Below are positions 15,685 through 24,062 of a stretch of 24,689 bases of DNA, piece after piece. A program made the position numbers and the translations under genes. The DNA comes from CAZQIC01 sp964593555 (GTDB lineage Bacteria; Bacteroidota; Bacteroidia; JAFLBG01): positions 1-24,689 of the forward strand of contig CAZQIC010000067.1 in the NCBI GenBank assembly GCA_964593555.1. The letters are read 5' to 3'. The notes under the pieces were generated by a model. The model saw nothing but the letters and a program-made list of their open reading frames with translations. It searched no databases and was not told the origin of the DNA. The stretch's first letter is position 1. The number at the start of each line of letters is the position of its first letter.

Positions 15685-15750
15685 AGATTTGAGATCTGAG
15701 ATTTTAGATCTGAGATTTTTCTAATACCTCACATCTGATTTCTCATATCT
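15685..15750. repeat. AGATNTGAGA-type repeat element in the infA-rpmJ spacer
   Basis: AGATTTGAGA (15685-15694) and TCTCATATCT (15741-15750) are inverted with one mismatch. Inside lies a perfect tandem of AGATCTGAGATTTT (15692-15705 and 15706-15719). The element almost fills the 78-bp spacer and shares its motifs with the one at 12997-13060. Confidence 0.65.
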
Positions 15751-15755
15751 ATTTT

Positions 15756-15974
15756 TTATTTATATCTGTATGCAATTCTTCCTTTTGTTAAATCATAGGG
15801 AGACATTTCAATTCTTACTTTATCTCCCGGCAAAATTTTAATATAATTCATCCTCATTTTTCCTGAAATATGGGCAATGATTATATGTCCATTTTCCAAC
15901 TCTACACGAAACATTGCGTTTGACAATGCTTCCACTATTGTTCCATCCTGCTCTATTGATGCTTGTTTTGCCAT
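15756..15974 (-). CDS. infA: translation initiation factor IF-1
   Basis: Blocks the A site of the small subunit during initiation and assists IF-2 and IF-3. The 72-residue protein is the normal length and is a single OB-fold: MAKQASIEQDGTIVEALSNA, FRVELENGHIIIAHISGKMR and the end SPYDLTKGRIAYRYK, all typical of bacterial IF-1. It starts 7 bp after map. Confidence 0.98.
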   Translation of the reverse strand: MAKQASIEQDGTIVEALSNAMFRVELENGHIIIAHISGKMRMNYIKILPGDKVRIEMSPYDLTKGRIAYRYK

Positions 15975-15981
15975 CTATATT

Positions 15982-16776
15982 TTATACTAAACTTTTACCC
16001 TCTTTCTGTTTTAATACTTCTTCGATCCATTTAAACGAAGAGAGAATATCTGCCTTACCTGCTGCAACCGCTATTGTATGCTCAAAATGCGCAGATGCCA
16101 TTTTATCAACTGTTGTAATTGTCCACCCATCGCTCTCCTGCCTCACATTTTTTTTACCAATGTTTATCATTGGTTCAATCGCTATCACAATTCCTTCAGC
16201 CAATTTAGGACCAACGCCTTTTCTTCCAAAATTAGGTACTTCCGGTGCCTCATGAAGTTCTTTTCCAACTCCATGCCCAACCAACTCCCTCACCACTGAA
16301 AAACCATTTCCTTCTGCATAACTCTGCACCGCTTCTCCTATGTCACCAACCCTCTTTCCAACAACTGCCATCTCGATACCTTTATATAAACAATCGTAGG
16401 TGACCTGCAGCAATTTTTTCTTAGCGTCGTCAATCTCACCTACTGCAAATGTATATGCTGAATCTCCGTAGTAATCATTCATTAAAACTCCACAATCAAC
16501 AGATACAATATCACCTTCTTTCAATTCGTATTTTCCTGGTATACCATGCACAACCTGTTCATTAACAGAAATGCAAAGTGCATTAGGAAAACCGTTATAA
16601 CCTTTGAAAGCCGGCTTTGCTTTATTATCGTTTATAAACTCATCGGCAATTTTATCAATTGCCAGTGTGCTTATTCCGGGCCTAATTACTTTAGCAACCT
16701 CTGCTAAAGCTTTTCCAACAAGTAAAGAACTTATACGTATTAACTCAATTTCCTCTTTAGTCTTATAATACAACAT
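15982..16776 (-). CDS. map: type I methionine aminopeptidase
   Basis: Removes the initiator methionine from nascent proteins using a two-metal centre. The 264-residue protein shows all expected ligands: His77 (VVHGIPG), Asp94 (SVDCGV), Asp105 (YYGDSAYTF), His168 (VGHGVGKELHEAPEVPNFG), Glu201 (IAIEPM) and Glu232 (HFEHTIAV). No N-terminal zinc-finger extension is present. Its place between secY and infA is standard for the spc operon; it lies 9 bp after secY. Confidence 0.97.
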   Translation of the reverse strand: MLYYKTKEEIELIRISSLLVGKALAEVAKVIRPGISTLAIDKIADEFINDNKAKPAFKGYNGFPNALCISVNEQVVHGIPGKYELKEGDIVSVDCGVLMNDYYGDSAYTFAVGEIDDAKKKLLQVTYDCLYKGIEMAVVGKRVGDIGEAVQSYAEGNGFSVVRELVGHGVGKELHEAPEVPNFGRKGVGPKLAEGIVIAIEPMINIGKKNVRQESDGWTITTVDKMASAHFEHTIAVAAGKADILSSFKWIEEVLKQKEGKSLV

Positions 16777-16785
16777 TGGTATTCA

Positions 16786-18126
16786 TTAATAACCAGATGC
16801 CATACTCATTGAAGACCTTCCTTTAATACGACCCGATTTCATCAAGCCATCGTAATGACGCATCAATAAATGACTTTCAATTTGTTGAAGTGTATCCAAC
16901 ACAACCCCAACCAAAATAAGCAATGATGTTCCACCATAAAAAGATGCAAACTCCTCTGATATATTCATCTTCACTGCAAATGCAGGAAGAATTGCAACAG
17001 CAGCTAAAAATATGGATCCTGGTAAAGTTATTTTTGACATCACAGAATCTAAAAATTCAGCTGTCTTTTTTCCCGGTTTTATCCCTGGCACAAAACCTCC
17101 GTTACGTTTCATATCCTCTGCCATTTGGTTAGGATTTACAGTAATTGCCGTATAGAAATAAGTGAATATGATAATCAACAATGCGAAAACAAAATTATAC
17201 CAAAAACCGTAGTGATTATTGAACGTCGAGAACAAACCCGAAATAGATTCAGACCCTGCCATTGTTGCGACAGTATATGGAATAATCATTATTGCCTGAG
17301 CAAATATGATAGGCATAACACCAGCAGCATTTACTTTTAGAGGAATGTACTGTCTAACTCCGCCGTATTGTTTATTACCTACAATTTTTTTAGCGAACTG
17401 AACTGGCACCCTTCTTGTTCCCTGCACTAACAAAATTGATCCGATTATTATGAAAACCAGTAGCACCAATTCTACTAAAAGTGCAATTAATCCACCACCA
17501 TCTCCACCTACTCTTGATGCAAATTCAGAGAAGAACGCAAAAGGTAAACGAGCAATAATTCCCACCATGATGATTAAAGAGATTCCGTTACCTATTCCTT
17601 TATCCGTAATTCTTTCACCGATCCACATAATAAACATTGTTCCTGTAACTAATATTAATACAGATGTAAACCACCATGATGTTCCGGTATCTGCAACAAC
17701 GCCTGCTTTATTTGTAACCTGAGTTGCCAAATATCCAGGAGCCTGGAAAACAGTTATTATAACAGTTAAGAAACGTGTATACTGATTTATTTTTTTCCTT
17801 CCGCTCTCACCCTCCTTTTGCATTTTCTGGAAATATGGAATTGCCATACCCAACAGTTGCACAACGATAGAAGCAGAAATGTATGGCATTATACCCAATG
17901 CAAAAACAGAAGCCCTTGAGAAAGCGCCGCCTGCAAAGATATTAATAAGTGCTACTATACCTTCCTGATTAGAGCTTGCCTTTTCCAATGCTCCGGAATT
18001 AACACCAGGCAATACAACGTATGAACCTAGGCGGTATATAAGCAACAACCCTAATGTTGTAAGAATACGGAACCTGAGATCCTCAATTTTCCAAATATTC
18101 CTAAGTGTATTTACTAAGCTTTTCAT
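16786..18126 (-). CDS. secY: protein translocase channel subunit SecY
   Basis: The central channel of the Sec translocon. The 446-residue protein has ten hydrophobic segments and typical SecY motifs: LLLIYRLGSYVVLPGVNSGA (TM1 and plug region), GIMPYISASIVVQLLGMAIP, ITDKGIGNGISLIIMVGI, and cytoplasmic loops PVQFAKKIVGNKQYGGVRQY and NGGFVPGIKPGKKTAEFLD. It lies 3 bp after rplO. SecE and SecG are not expected here. It works with the SecDF encoded in the same window. Confidence 0.98.
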   Translation of the reverse strand: MKSLVNTLRNIWKIEDLRFRILTTLGLLLIYRLGSYVVLPGVNSGALEKASSNQEGIVALINIFAGGAFSRASVFALGIMPYISASIVVQLLGMAIPYFQKMQKEGESGRKKINQYTRFLTVIITVFQAPGYLATQVTNKAGVVADTGTSWWFTSVLILVTGTMFIMWIGERITDKGIGNGISLIIMVGIIARLPFAFFSEFASRVGGDGGGLIALLVELVLLVFIIIGSILLVQGTRRVPVQFAKKIVGNKQYGGVRQYIPLKVNAAGVMPIIFAQAIMIIPYTVATMAGSESISGLFSTFNNHYGFWYNFVFALLIIIFTYFYTAITVNPNQMAEDMKRNGGFVPGIKPGKKTAEFLDSVMSKITLPGSIFLAAVAILPAFAVKMNISEEFASFYGGTSLLILVGVVLDTLQQIESHLLMRHYDGLMKSGRIKGRSSMSMASGY

Positions 18127-18129
18127 CTA

Positions 18130-18576
18130 CTATATTGTTACTGCGGTTCCACCTGCAGATTCTATTGCTTTTTTTGCTGTATCAGAAAATGCGTGAGCTT
18201 TCACCTCTATTTTAGATTTGAATTCACCTCTTCCTAATATTTTAACCTTATCATTTTTAGACGCTAATCCATTTGTGATCAACATTTCAAAATCGATAGA
18301 TTTTACTTTTTTATTGTCAACTAATTTCTGAATAGCATCTAAGTTAATTCCGCGGAATTCTCTTCTGAATGGATTTTTAAAACCAAACTTAGGAATCCTT
18401 CTTTGAAGCGGCATTTGACCACCTTCAAATCCTTTTTTCGCAGAATAACCAGATCTTGATTGAGCTCCTTTGTGACCTCTTGTAGAAGTTCCACCTTTAC
18501 CCGATCCTTGTCCTCTTCCTTTCCTGGTGTTGGTCTTTACAGATCCTCTAGCAGGTGATAAATTCGTTAGATTCAT
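18130..18576 (-). CDS. rplO: 50S ribosomal protein L15
   Basis: Binds 23S rRNA during late large-subunit assembly. The 148-residue protein has the Gly/Arg-rich extended N-terminus (LSPARGSVKTNTRKGRGQGS, GGTSTRGHKGAQSRSGY), the GGQMPLQRRIPKFGF motif and a C-terminal alpha/beta domain ending in DTAKKAIESAGGTAVTI. It lies between rpmD (20 bp) and secY (3 bp). Confidence 0.98.
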   Translation of the reverse strand: MNLTNLSPARGSVKTNTRKGRGQGSGKGGTSTRGHKGAQSRSGYSAKKGFEGGQMPLQRRIPKFGFKNPFRREFRGINLDAIQKLVDNKKVKSIDFEMLITNGLASKNDKVKILGRGEFKSKIEVKAHAFSDTAKKAIESAGGTAVTI

Positions 18577-18596
18577 TTCTATACTTTTAAAATCTT

Positions 18597-18776
18597 TTAT
18601 GCCTCTATTATAGAGAGTAAATGTTTAACCCTATTAATCATACCAACAACCTGTGGTGTCGCTTCTTTTTCTAAAGTTTGGTTCATTCTAGTAAAACCAA
18701 GCGCTCTCAACGTCCTCTTTTGAACTTCAGGTCTGTCGATACCGCTTTTAACTTGTTTGATTCTGATTTTTGCCAT
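18597..18776 (-). CDS. rpmD: 50S ribosomal protein L30
   Basis: Read by hand: 59 residues from the ATG at 18774-18776 to the TAA at 18597-18599. It starts MAKIRIKQVKSGIDRPEVQK, continues RTLRALGFTRMNQT and ends with VVGMINRVKHLLSIIEA, matching L30 in length and pattern. It sits in its canonical place between rpsE (17 bp) and rplO (20 bp). Confidence 0.95.
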   Translation of the reverse strand: MAKIRIKQVKSGIDRPEVQKRTLRALGFTRMNQTLEKEATPQVVGMINRVKHLLSIIEA

Positions 18777-18793
18777 TGTACAATTATAAATTC

Positions 18794-19312
18794 TTATCCG
18801 TTAAAAACTTTATCCATAGAAACACCTCTGTGCTGCGCAATAGTAGCAGCGTCACGCATTTTAGTAAGTGCATCAATTGTTGCTTTCACAACATTGTGTG
18901 GGTTTGAAGAACCTTTTGATTTAGCCAATACATCGGTAACACCAACGCTCTCTAATACTGCACGCATTGCACCACCAGCGATAACACCGGTTCCATGCGC
19001 TGCAGGCTTCAAGAATACTCTTGAACCACTGTATTTACCATATTGTTCGTGCGGAACAGTTCCTTTAACAACAGCAACTTTGATAAGGTTTTTCTTTGCA
19101 TCATCAACACCTTTGCTGATAGCATCCGTAACCTCTTTTGCTTTTCCAAGACCGTAACCTACAACTCCTTTTTCGTTTCCAACAACAACAATAGCAGAGA
19201 AACTGAATGTTCTACCACCCTTTGTTACTTTGGTAACACGTTGTATGCTAACCAATCTATCTTTAAGTTCGATCTCACTCGACTTAACTCTTTTTACACT
19301 ACCTTTTGACAT
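18794..19312 (-). CDS. rpsE: 30S ribosomal protein S5
   Basis: Lies near the decoding centre and the mRNA entry channel and influences accuracy. The 172-residue protein has the N-terminal double-stranded-RNA-binding-like domain (VTKGGRTFSFSAIVVVGNEK, VGYGLGKAKEVTDAI) and the C-terminal domain (FLKPAAHGTGVIAGGAMRAV, LAKSKGSSNPHNVVKAT). The final residues include MRDAATIAQHRGVSMDKVF. Length is typical. Confidence 0.98.
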   Translation of the reverse strand: MSKGSVKRVKSSEIELKDRLVSIQRVTKVTKGGRTFSFSAIVVVGNEKGVVGYGLGKAKEVTDAISKGVDDAKKNLIKVAVVKGTVPHEQYGKYSGSRVFLKPAAHGTGVIAGGAMRAVLESVGVTDVLAKSKGSSNPHNVVKATIDALTKMRDAATIAQHRGVSMDKVFNG

Positions 19313-19331
19313 GTTGTTTTATATAATATTT

Positions 19332-19691
19332 TTAAAATTCTAATCCTGCTTCTCTTGCCGCATCAGCCAATGATTTAACACGGCCATGATACAAGTAACC
19401 ATTGCGATCAAACACAACAGATTTAATTCCTGCGCTTACAGCCCTTTCACCAATAGCTTTTCCAACAACACGAGCCTGCTCAACTTTGTTTGCTTTCGCA
19501 GCATCAGCAAGAGCTTTCTCTGATGAAGATGCCTGAAGTAGAGTTTTCCCGGAAAGATCATCTATCAACTGAACATATATCTGTTTGTTGCTTCTGAAAA
19601 CTGTCAACCTTGGACGTTTGTCAGAACCGGAAACCACTTTTCTTACTCTCTTTTTTATTCGGGCTCTCCTGTATTCTCTTGTAATTGCCAT
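19332..19691 (-). CDS. rplR: 50S ribosomal protein L18
   Basis: Binds 5S rRNA with L5 in the central protuberance. The 119-residue protein starts with a basic region (ITREYRRARIKKRVRKV), then RPRLTVFRSNKQIYVQLIDD, VVGKAIGERA and the conserved end FDRNGYLYHGRVKSLADAAR with EAGLEF. It follows rplF by 33 bp. Confidence 0.98.
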   Translation of the reverse strand: MAITREYRRARIKKRVRKVVSGSDKRPRLTVFRSNKQIYVQLIDDLSGKTLLQASSSEKALADAAKANKVEQARVVGKAIGERAVSAGIKSVVFDRNGYLYHGRVKSLADAAREAGLEF

Positions 19692-19724
19692 TTTATTAAA
19701 TCGCTATATCGTTAAATTATTTTA

Positions 19725-20279
19725 TTATTTACCTGCTGCCTTACCTGCTTTTCTTCTCAACACTTCACCTGAATATTTAATACCTTTTCCTTTATAAGGC
19801 TCAGGTTTTCTTAATGAACGAATCTTTGAAGAAACCAATCCTAACAATTCATTATCTACACACTCCATAATCACTGTAGGATTTTTTCCTTTCTCAGTAA
19901 CTGCGGTAACTTTAATTTCTTTAGGAAGTTCAATTGCAACGTTGTGTGAGTAACCTAATGTTAGTTCAAGAAGTTGTCCTTTAACAGCAGCTCTATAACC
20001 AACACCTACAAGCTCTTGTGTTGTTTTATATCCCTCGGACACACCTTTTACCATTCCTGCAAGTAATGCCCTGTAAAGACCGTGAAGAGCTTTGTGACGC
20101 TTTTGCTCAGTAGCGCGAGTCAATGTTATTTCAGATTCAACAACATTAATTTTAATGGCTGGATCGATAACACGTGTCAATTCTCCTTTAGGGCCTTTTA
20201 CACTAACATGATTCTTTTCAGAAACTGCTATCTGTACGCCTTTTGGTAAACTAATTGGTAATTTTCCTATTCGTGACAT
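19725..20279 (-). CDS. rplF: 50S ribosomal protein L6
   Basis: Sits near the GTPase-associated region of the large subunit. The 184-residue protein has the duplicated L6 fold: MSRIGKLPISLPKGVQIAVS, HVSVKGPKGELTR and, in the second half, ELVGVGYRAAVKGQLLELTL, then the signature PEPYKGKGIKYSGEVLRRKA. The end is Gly/Ala/Lys-rich (GKAAGK). Its stop lies 33 bp before rplR and its start 13 bp after rpsH. Confidence 0.98.
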   Translation of the reverse strand: MSRIGKLPISLPKGVQIAVSEKNHVSVKGPKGELTRVIDPAIKINVVESEITLTRATEQKRHKALHGLYRALLAGMVKGVSEGYKTTQELVGVGYRAAVKGQLLELTLGYSHNVAIELPKEIKVTAVTEKGKNPTVIMECVDNELLGLVSSKIRSLRKPEPYKGKGIKYSGEVLRRKAGKAAGK

Positions 20280-20292
20280 TTCTTATTATTTT

Positions 20293-20688
20293 TTAATACA
20301 CATAACATAAAACCTCGCCGCCTACATTCAGCTTTTGCGCTTCCTTATTCGTCATTACTCCTCTTGAAGTCGAAAGAATTGCAATACCCATTCCGTTAAG
20401 AACGCGAGGCAAATCATCTGCTCCCTTGTAACTTCTTAAACCAGGACGGCTGATTCTTTCTAGTGCTTTTATCGCAGGAATTTTTGTTACAGGATGATAT
20501 TTAAGAGCGATCTTAATATTTCCCTGAACTTTATCCTCTTCAAACTTGTAGTTAAGAATATAACCTTTGTCAAAAAGAATTTTTGTCATTTCCTTTTTTA
20601 GATTAGAAGCAGGAATATCTACCACGCGGTGATTAACCTTCACTGCATTTCTAATTCGAGTTAAATAATCTGATATACTATCGGTCAT
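20293..20688 (-). CDS. rpsH: 30S ribosomal protein S8
   Basis: Binds helix 21 of 16S rRNA; in E. coli it also represses the spc operon. The 131-residue protein starts MTDSISDYLTRIRNAVKVNH and has the C-terminal pattern RISRPGLRSYKGADDLPRVL, GMGIAILSTSRGVMTNKEAQ and GGEVLCYVY. Length is normal. Any S8 autoregulatory site cannot be recognised by eye here. Confidence 0.98.
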   Translation of the reverse strand: MTDSISDYLTRIRNAVKVNHRVVDIPASNLKKEMTKILFDKGYILNYKFEEDKVQGNIKIALKYHPVTKIPAIKALERISRPGLRSYKGADDLPRVLNGMGIAILSTSRGVMTNKEAQKLNVGGEVLCYVY

Positions 20689-20725
20689 TTTATTATTGTC
20701 TAATTAATTTCTATTATTCTTTTTC

Positions 20726-20995
20726 TTACCAGCTTGACTTAGTTACTCCGGGGATCTTGCCAAACAATGCCATTTCCCTGAATGTATTTCTTGATATTCC
20801 AAACTGACGTGAGTATCCGCGAGGACGGCCGGTTAACTTGCATCTGTTACGCAACCTAACTTTAGATGAGTTTCTTGGTAATTTACTTAAACCAATATAA
20901 TCACCAGCTGCTTTTAACGCTGCTCTTTTATCAGCATATTTTTCGACAAGCTTTTCACGCTTCACTTGTCTTGCTTTCATTGATTCTTTAGCCAT
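20726..20995 (-). CDS. rpsN: 30S ribosomal protein S14 (long, zinc-free form)
   Basis: A small-subunit head protein. At 89 residues it is the longer form without the CxxC zinc motif; only one Cys is present (LRNRCKLTGRPRGYSRQFGI). It begins MAKESMKARQVKREKLVEKY and ends REMALFGKIPGVTKSSW, both typical. It follows rplE by 10 bp. Confidence 0.97.
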   Translation of the reverse strand: MAKESMKARQVKREKLVEKYADKRAALKAAGDYIGLSKLPRNSSKVRLRNRCKLTGRPRGYSRQFGISRNTFREMALFGKIPGVTKSSW

Positions 20996-21005
20996 CCTTT
21001 ATTTA

Positions 21006-21578
21006 TTAAATTTTTGCCTTTTGATTTTTAAATGGTAATCCGAATTCTGATAACAAAGCCAACGCTTCTTTATCATCCTTAGAAGATGTAACAAAAGTTA
21101 TATCCATACCCATGATTTTATTTACTTTATCGATATCGATTTCAGGGAAAATAATTTGCTCTGTTACACCTAAAGTATAATTTCCTTTTCCATCAAATCC
21201 TTTTTCATTGATACCTTTGAAATCTCTGATCCTTGGCAAAGCCACTGATACTAAACGATCAAGAAATTCAAACATCTTGTCACCTCTTAATGTAACACGT
21301 ACACCAATTGGAACACCTTTTCTCAATTTGAAATTCGAAATATCCTTTTTAGAATAAGTTGCAATAGCTTTTTGTCCTGTTATCATCGACATTTCTTTTA
21401 CCGATGACTCGATCAATTTTTTATCTGCCACAGCATCGCCTACTCCCTGGTTAAGACAAATCTTTTCCAGTTTCGGAACCTGCATTGGGCTCGAATAGTT
21501 AAATTGTTTTTGCAAAGCAGGTACCACCTGTGCTTTATACTTATCTTTTAATCTTGGTTTGTAAGCAGTTGTTGCCAT
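21006..21578 (-). CDS. rplE: 50S ribosomal protein L5
   Basis: Binds 5S rRNA and contacts the P-site tRNA. The 190-residue protein has MQVPKLEKICLNQGVGDAVA, the conserved GVRVTLRGDKMFEFLDRLVS and ALPRIRDFKGIN, then the C-terminal EQIIFPEIDIDKVNKIMGMD. Its ATG overlaps the rplX stop by one base (TAATG), so the two are probably translationally coupled. Confidence 0.98.
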   Translation of the reverse strand: MATTAYKPRLKDKYKAQVVPALQKQFNYSSPMQVPKLEKICLNQGVGDAVADKKLIESSVKEMSMITGQKAIATYSKKDISNFKLRKGVPIGVRVTLRGDKMFEFLDRLVSVALPRIRDFKGINEKGFDGKGNYTLGVTEQIIFPEIDIDKVNKIMGMDITFVTSSKDDKEALALLSEFGLPFKNQKAKI

Positions 21579-21898
21579 TATTTAATTACCTCCCCTGACT
21601 TTTTTGAAAAACGAACTATTTTATTTTTTTCATCTCTTTTTCTACCAACTCTTGTTGCATTACCAGCAGCATCAATTAGTTTAAGGTTAGAAATATGGAT
21701 TGAACCTTCTTTTTTTACTATACCACCTTGAGGGCTTTTCGCATTAGGTTTAGTATGTTTTGAAAACATATTAACCCCTTCAATCAAGGCTCTGTATTTT
21801 ATTTTGTCAACAGAAAGCACTTTACCTTCCTGACCTTTTTCATCACCAGCAATTACCCTTACAGTGTCGCCTTTTTTTATGTGAATTTTTGTAACCAT
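21578..21898 (-). CDS. rplX: 50S ribosomal protein L24
   Basis: An assembly initiator of the large subunit, near the tunnel exit. The 106-residue protein has the KOW motif at its start (HIKKGDTVRVIAGDEKGQEG), then ALIEGVNMFSKHTKP and QGGIVKKEGSIHISNLKLID. Its stop overlaps the rplE start by one base. Confidence 0.98.
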   Translation of the reverse strand: MVTKIHIKKGDTVRVIAGDEKGQEGKVLSVDKIKYRALIEGVNMFSKHTKPNAKSPQGGIVKKEGSIHISNLKLIDAAGNATRVGRKRDEKNKIVRFSKKSGEVIK

Positions 21899-21920
21899 TT
21901 TATTTCTTTTTTAATCAGTT

Positions 21921-22289
21921 CTACAATACTTCCGGTGCAAGGGAAACAATTTTCATGTACTGTTTCTCTCTAAGTTCACGAGCAACCGGCCCGAATATGC
22001 GTGTACCCCTTAACTCATCAGATGCGTTAAGCAATACAACAGCATTATCATCAAAACGGATATAAGATCCGTCCGGTCTTCTAATTTCTTTTCTGGTACG
22101 AACAATAACGGCTTTTGAAACTGTTCCTTTTTTAATACCACCAGATGGCAATGCATGCTTTACGGTAACAACAATTTTATCTCCAACAGATGCATATCTT
22201 CTTCCTGTACCACCGAGCACACGGATACAAAGAACTTCTTTTGCTCCACTGTTATCAGCCACTGATAATCTTGACTCCTGCTGTATCAT
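21921..22289 (-). CDS. rplN: 50S ribosomal protein L14
   Basis: Lies at the subunit interface. The 122-residue protein starts MIQQESRLSVADNSGAKEVL and has the L14 signature CIRVLGGTGRRYASVGDKIV, KKGTVSKAVIVRTRKEIRRP and GTRIFGPVARELREK near the end. Length is canonical. Confidence 0.98.
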   Translation of the reverse strand: MIQQESRLSVADNSGAKEVLCIRVLGGTGRRYASVGDKIVVTVKHALPSGGIKKGTVSKAVIVRTRKEIRRPDGSYIRFDDNAVVLLNASDELRGTRIFGPVARELREKQYMKIVSLAPEVL

Positions 22290-22309
22290 TTTTTCTTATT
22301 TAAAAATTC

Positions 22310-22567
22310 TTATTTAGCTCTTTCCAATACTTCAACCAATCTCCACTTTTTGCTTTTGCTCATTGGCTTTATTTCCATTATTCTAACGGTGTCGCCAATT
22401 TTGCATGTGTTCTCTTCATCATGCGCGGTAAATTTTGTTGTTCTATTAATGAACTTACCGTATTTCGGGTGTTTCACTTTACGTTCAACTGCAACAACAA
22501 TTGATTTTTGCATTTTATCGCTGGTTACAACACCAACTTTTTCTTTTCTAAGCTTTCTTGTTTCCAT
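22310..22567 (-). CDS. rpsQ: 30S ribosomal protein S17
   Basis: A primary 16S rRNA-binding protein with an OB-fold. The 85-residue protein has RKEKVGVVTSDKMQKSIVVA, then VKHPKYGKFINRTTKFTAHD and KIGDTVRIMEIKPMSKSKKW, the standard S17 pattern. It lies between rpmC (11 bp) and rplN (20 bp). Confidence 0.98.
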   Translation of the reverse strand: METRKLRKEKVGVVTSDKMQKSIVVAVERKVKHPKYGKFINRTTKFTAHDEENTCKIGDTVRIMEIKPMSKSKKWRLVEVLERAK

Positions 22568-22578
22568 TTCGGCTATTA

Positions 22579-22785
22579 TTATTTACTGTCTTTTTTATCC
22601 AATTCTCTGCTTCTCAACTCGGTCATTAACCTTGCAACCAATTTTCTGTTAGCTGTGATCTTCATTGGATTCTCAATAGGAGAAACCGTATGATTCAGTT
22701 TTAGTTTACCCAAAGAATCTTTTTCTTCTTTGATCTTGCTAGCAAGATCGCCGTTGGATAATTGTTTTATTTCTTCTTGTTTCAT
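22579..22785 (-). CDS. rpmC: 50S ribosomal protein L29
   Basis: Sits by the tunnel exit and helps dock signal recognition particle and trigger factor. I chose the ATG at 22783-22785 (68 residues, MKQEEIKQLSNGDLASKIKE) over an in-frame TTG at 22807-22809. The ATG matches the usual L29 start and the extra eight residues resemble nothing in the family. The end, PMKITANRKLVARLMTELRS, is typical. The stretch to rplP is 61 bp, longer than most gaps here. Confidence 0.95.
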   Translation of the reverse strand: MKQEEIKQLSNGDLASKIKEEKDSLGKLKLNHTVSPIENPMKITANRKLVARLMTELRSRELDKKDSK

Positions 22786-22846
22786 TTGTATCTCTTTTCT
22801 GTTTGTCAAATGGAATATTGCTATTTCATCTTACGACATATTTTTT

Positions 22847-23275
22847 TTATGCTTTATCTTCCGAGTAATCTCTTCTTACAATGAATTTAGTTGTTATCGG
22901 TAATTTTTGCGCCGCTAAACGTAATGCTTCTTTAGCAACAGCCATTGGAACACCATCAGCTTCAAAAATTATTCTTCCCGGTTTAACAACCGCAACCCAT
23001 AACTCAGGGCTACCTTTACCTTTACCCATACGAACCTCTGCAGGTTTTTTGGTAATAGGTTTATCAGGGAAAATATTTATCCAGATCTGACCTTCACGTT
23101 TCATGAAACGGGTAACAGCAACACGGGCTGCTTCAATTTGACGAGCAGTAATCCATGCACCTTGAAGGGCTTTAATGCCAAATGATCCAAATGCAAGATC
23201 ATAGCCTCTTTTGGCATCACCTTTCATTTTCATTTTGTGCATTTTCCTGAACTTGGTTCTCTTCGGCTGTAACAT
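22847..23275 (-). CDS. rplP: 50S ribosomal protein L16
   Basis: Binds near the A-site tRNA and completes the peptidyl transferase region late in assembly. The 142-residue protein starts MLQPKRTKFRKMHKMKMKGD, with FGSFGIKALQGAWITARQIE, EVRMGKGKGSPELWVAVVKP and GRIIFEADGVP. It lies 22 bp after rpsC. Confidence 0.98.
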   Translation of the reverse strand: MLQPKRTKFRKMHKMKMKGDAKRGYDLAFGSFGIKALQGAWITARQIEAARVAVTRFMKREGQIWINIFPDKPITKKPAEVRMGKGKGSPELWVAVVKPGRIIFEADGVPMAVAKEALRLAAQKLPITTKFIVRRDYSEDKA

Positions 23276-23297
23276 CTTATTATTTCTTTAATATATT

Positions 23298-24044
23298 TTA
23301 ATTACCTTCCTTTTTCCTTTTATTTCCTCCGCTACCACCAGGGTTCGGACCTCTGAACTTAGGAGATTGTTTTTTCTCTTTAGCATTGTTCATTCCGATA
23401 TTTGGAGAAAGATCTCTTTTACCATATATCTCACCTTTACAAATCCAAACTTTTATTCCAATCCTTCCATAGGTTGTATGAGCTTCTGCTACTCCGTAAT
23501 CAATATCAGCTCTTAATGTATGGAGTGGTGTTCTTCCTTCTTTGTAACCTTCTGTCCTTGCCATTTCCGCACCGGCTAAACGACCAGATGCTTTTATTTT
23601 AATACCTTCTGCACCCATTCTCATTGTAGAAGCAATTGACATTTTAATCGCTCTTCTGAAAGATATCCTTCCTTCAATCTGACGTGCAACGCTATCAGCA
23701 ACTAATCTTGCATCAAGCTCCGGGCGTTTTATTTCGAAAATATTTATCTGAACATCTTTCTTTGTTACTTTTTTTAACTCTTCTTTAATTTTATCAACCT
23801 CTTTTCCACCTTTACCAATAATAATTCCGGGACGAGCAGTATTAATAGTAACCGTGATAAGTTTCATTGTTCTCTCGATGATGATCTTAGAGATACCACC
23901 TTTTGCCAAACGAGCTTTTAAGTAGTTTCTGATCTTTTCATCTTCCACCAACTTATCAGCGTATTTTTTACCACCGTACCAGTTAGAATCCCATCCTTTG
24001 ATGATACCTAACCTACTGCCAATCGGATTTGCTTTTTGTCCCAT
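23298..24044 (-). CDS. rpsC: 30S ribosomal protein S3
   Basis: Lines the mRNA entry channel and helps unwind mRNA. The 248-residue protein has MGQKANPIGSRLGIIKGWDS, the KH domain with GXXG loop (RPGIIIGKGGKEVDKIKEEL, about 72-91) and the C-terminal domain (AIKMSIASTMRMGAEGIKIK, LHTLRADIDYGVAEAHTTYG, IGIKVWICKGEIYGK). The Gly/Lys-rich tail (GPNPGGSGGNKRKKEGN) is a modest extension. Confidence 0.98.
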   Translation of the reverse strand: MGQKANPIGSRLGIIKGWDSNWYGGKKYADKLVEDEKIRNYLKARLAKGGISKIIIERTMKLITVTINTARPGIIIGKGGKEVDKIKEELKKVTKKDVQINIFEIKRPELDARLVADSVARQIEGRISFRRAIKMSIASTMRMGAEGIKIKASGRLAGAEMARTEGYKEGRTPLHTLRADIDYGVAEAHTTYGRIGIKVWICKGEIYGKRDLSPNIGMNNAKEKKQSPKFRGPNPGGSGGNKRKKEGN

Positions 24045-24062
24045 TTATTTTGTTATAATATT

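Noticed and set aside
22786..22809. TTG start for rpmC, eight codons before the ATG
   Set aside because: L29 normally begins at the MKQEE-like position; the extra residues look like untranslated leader.
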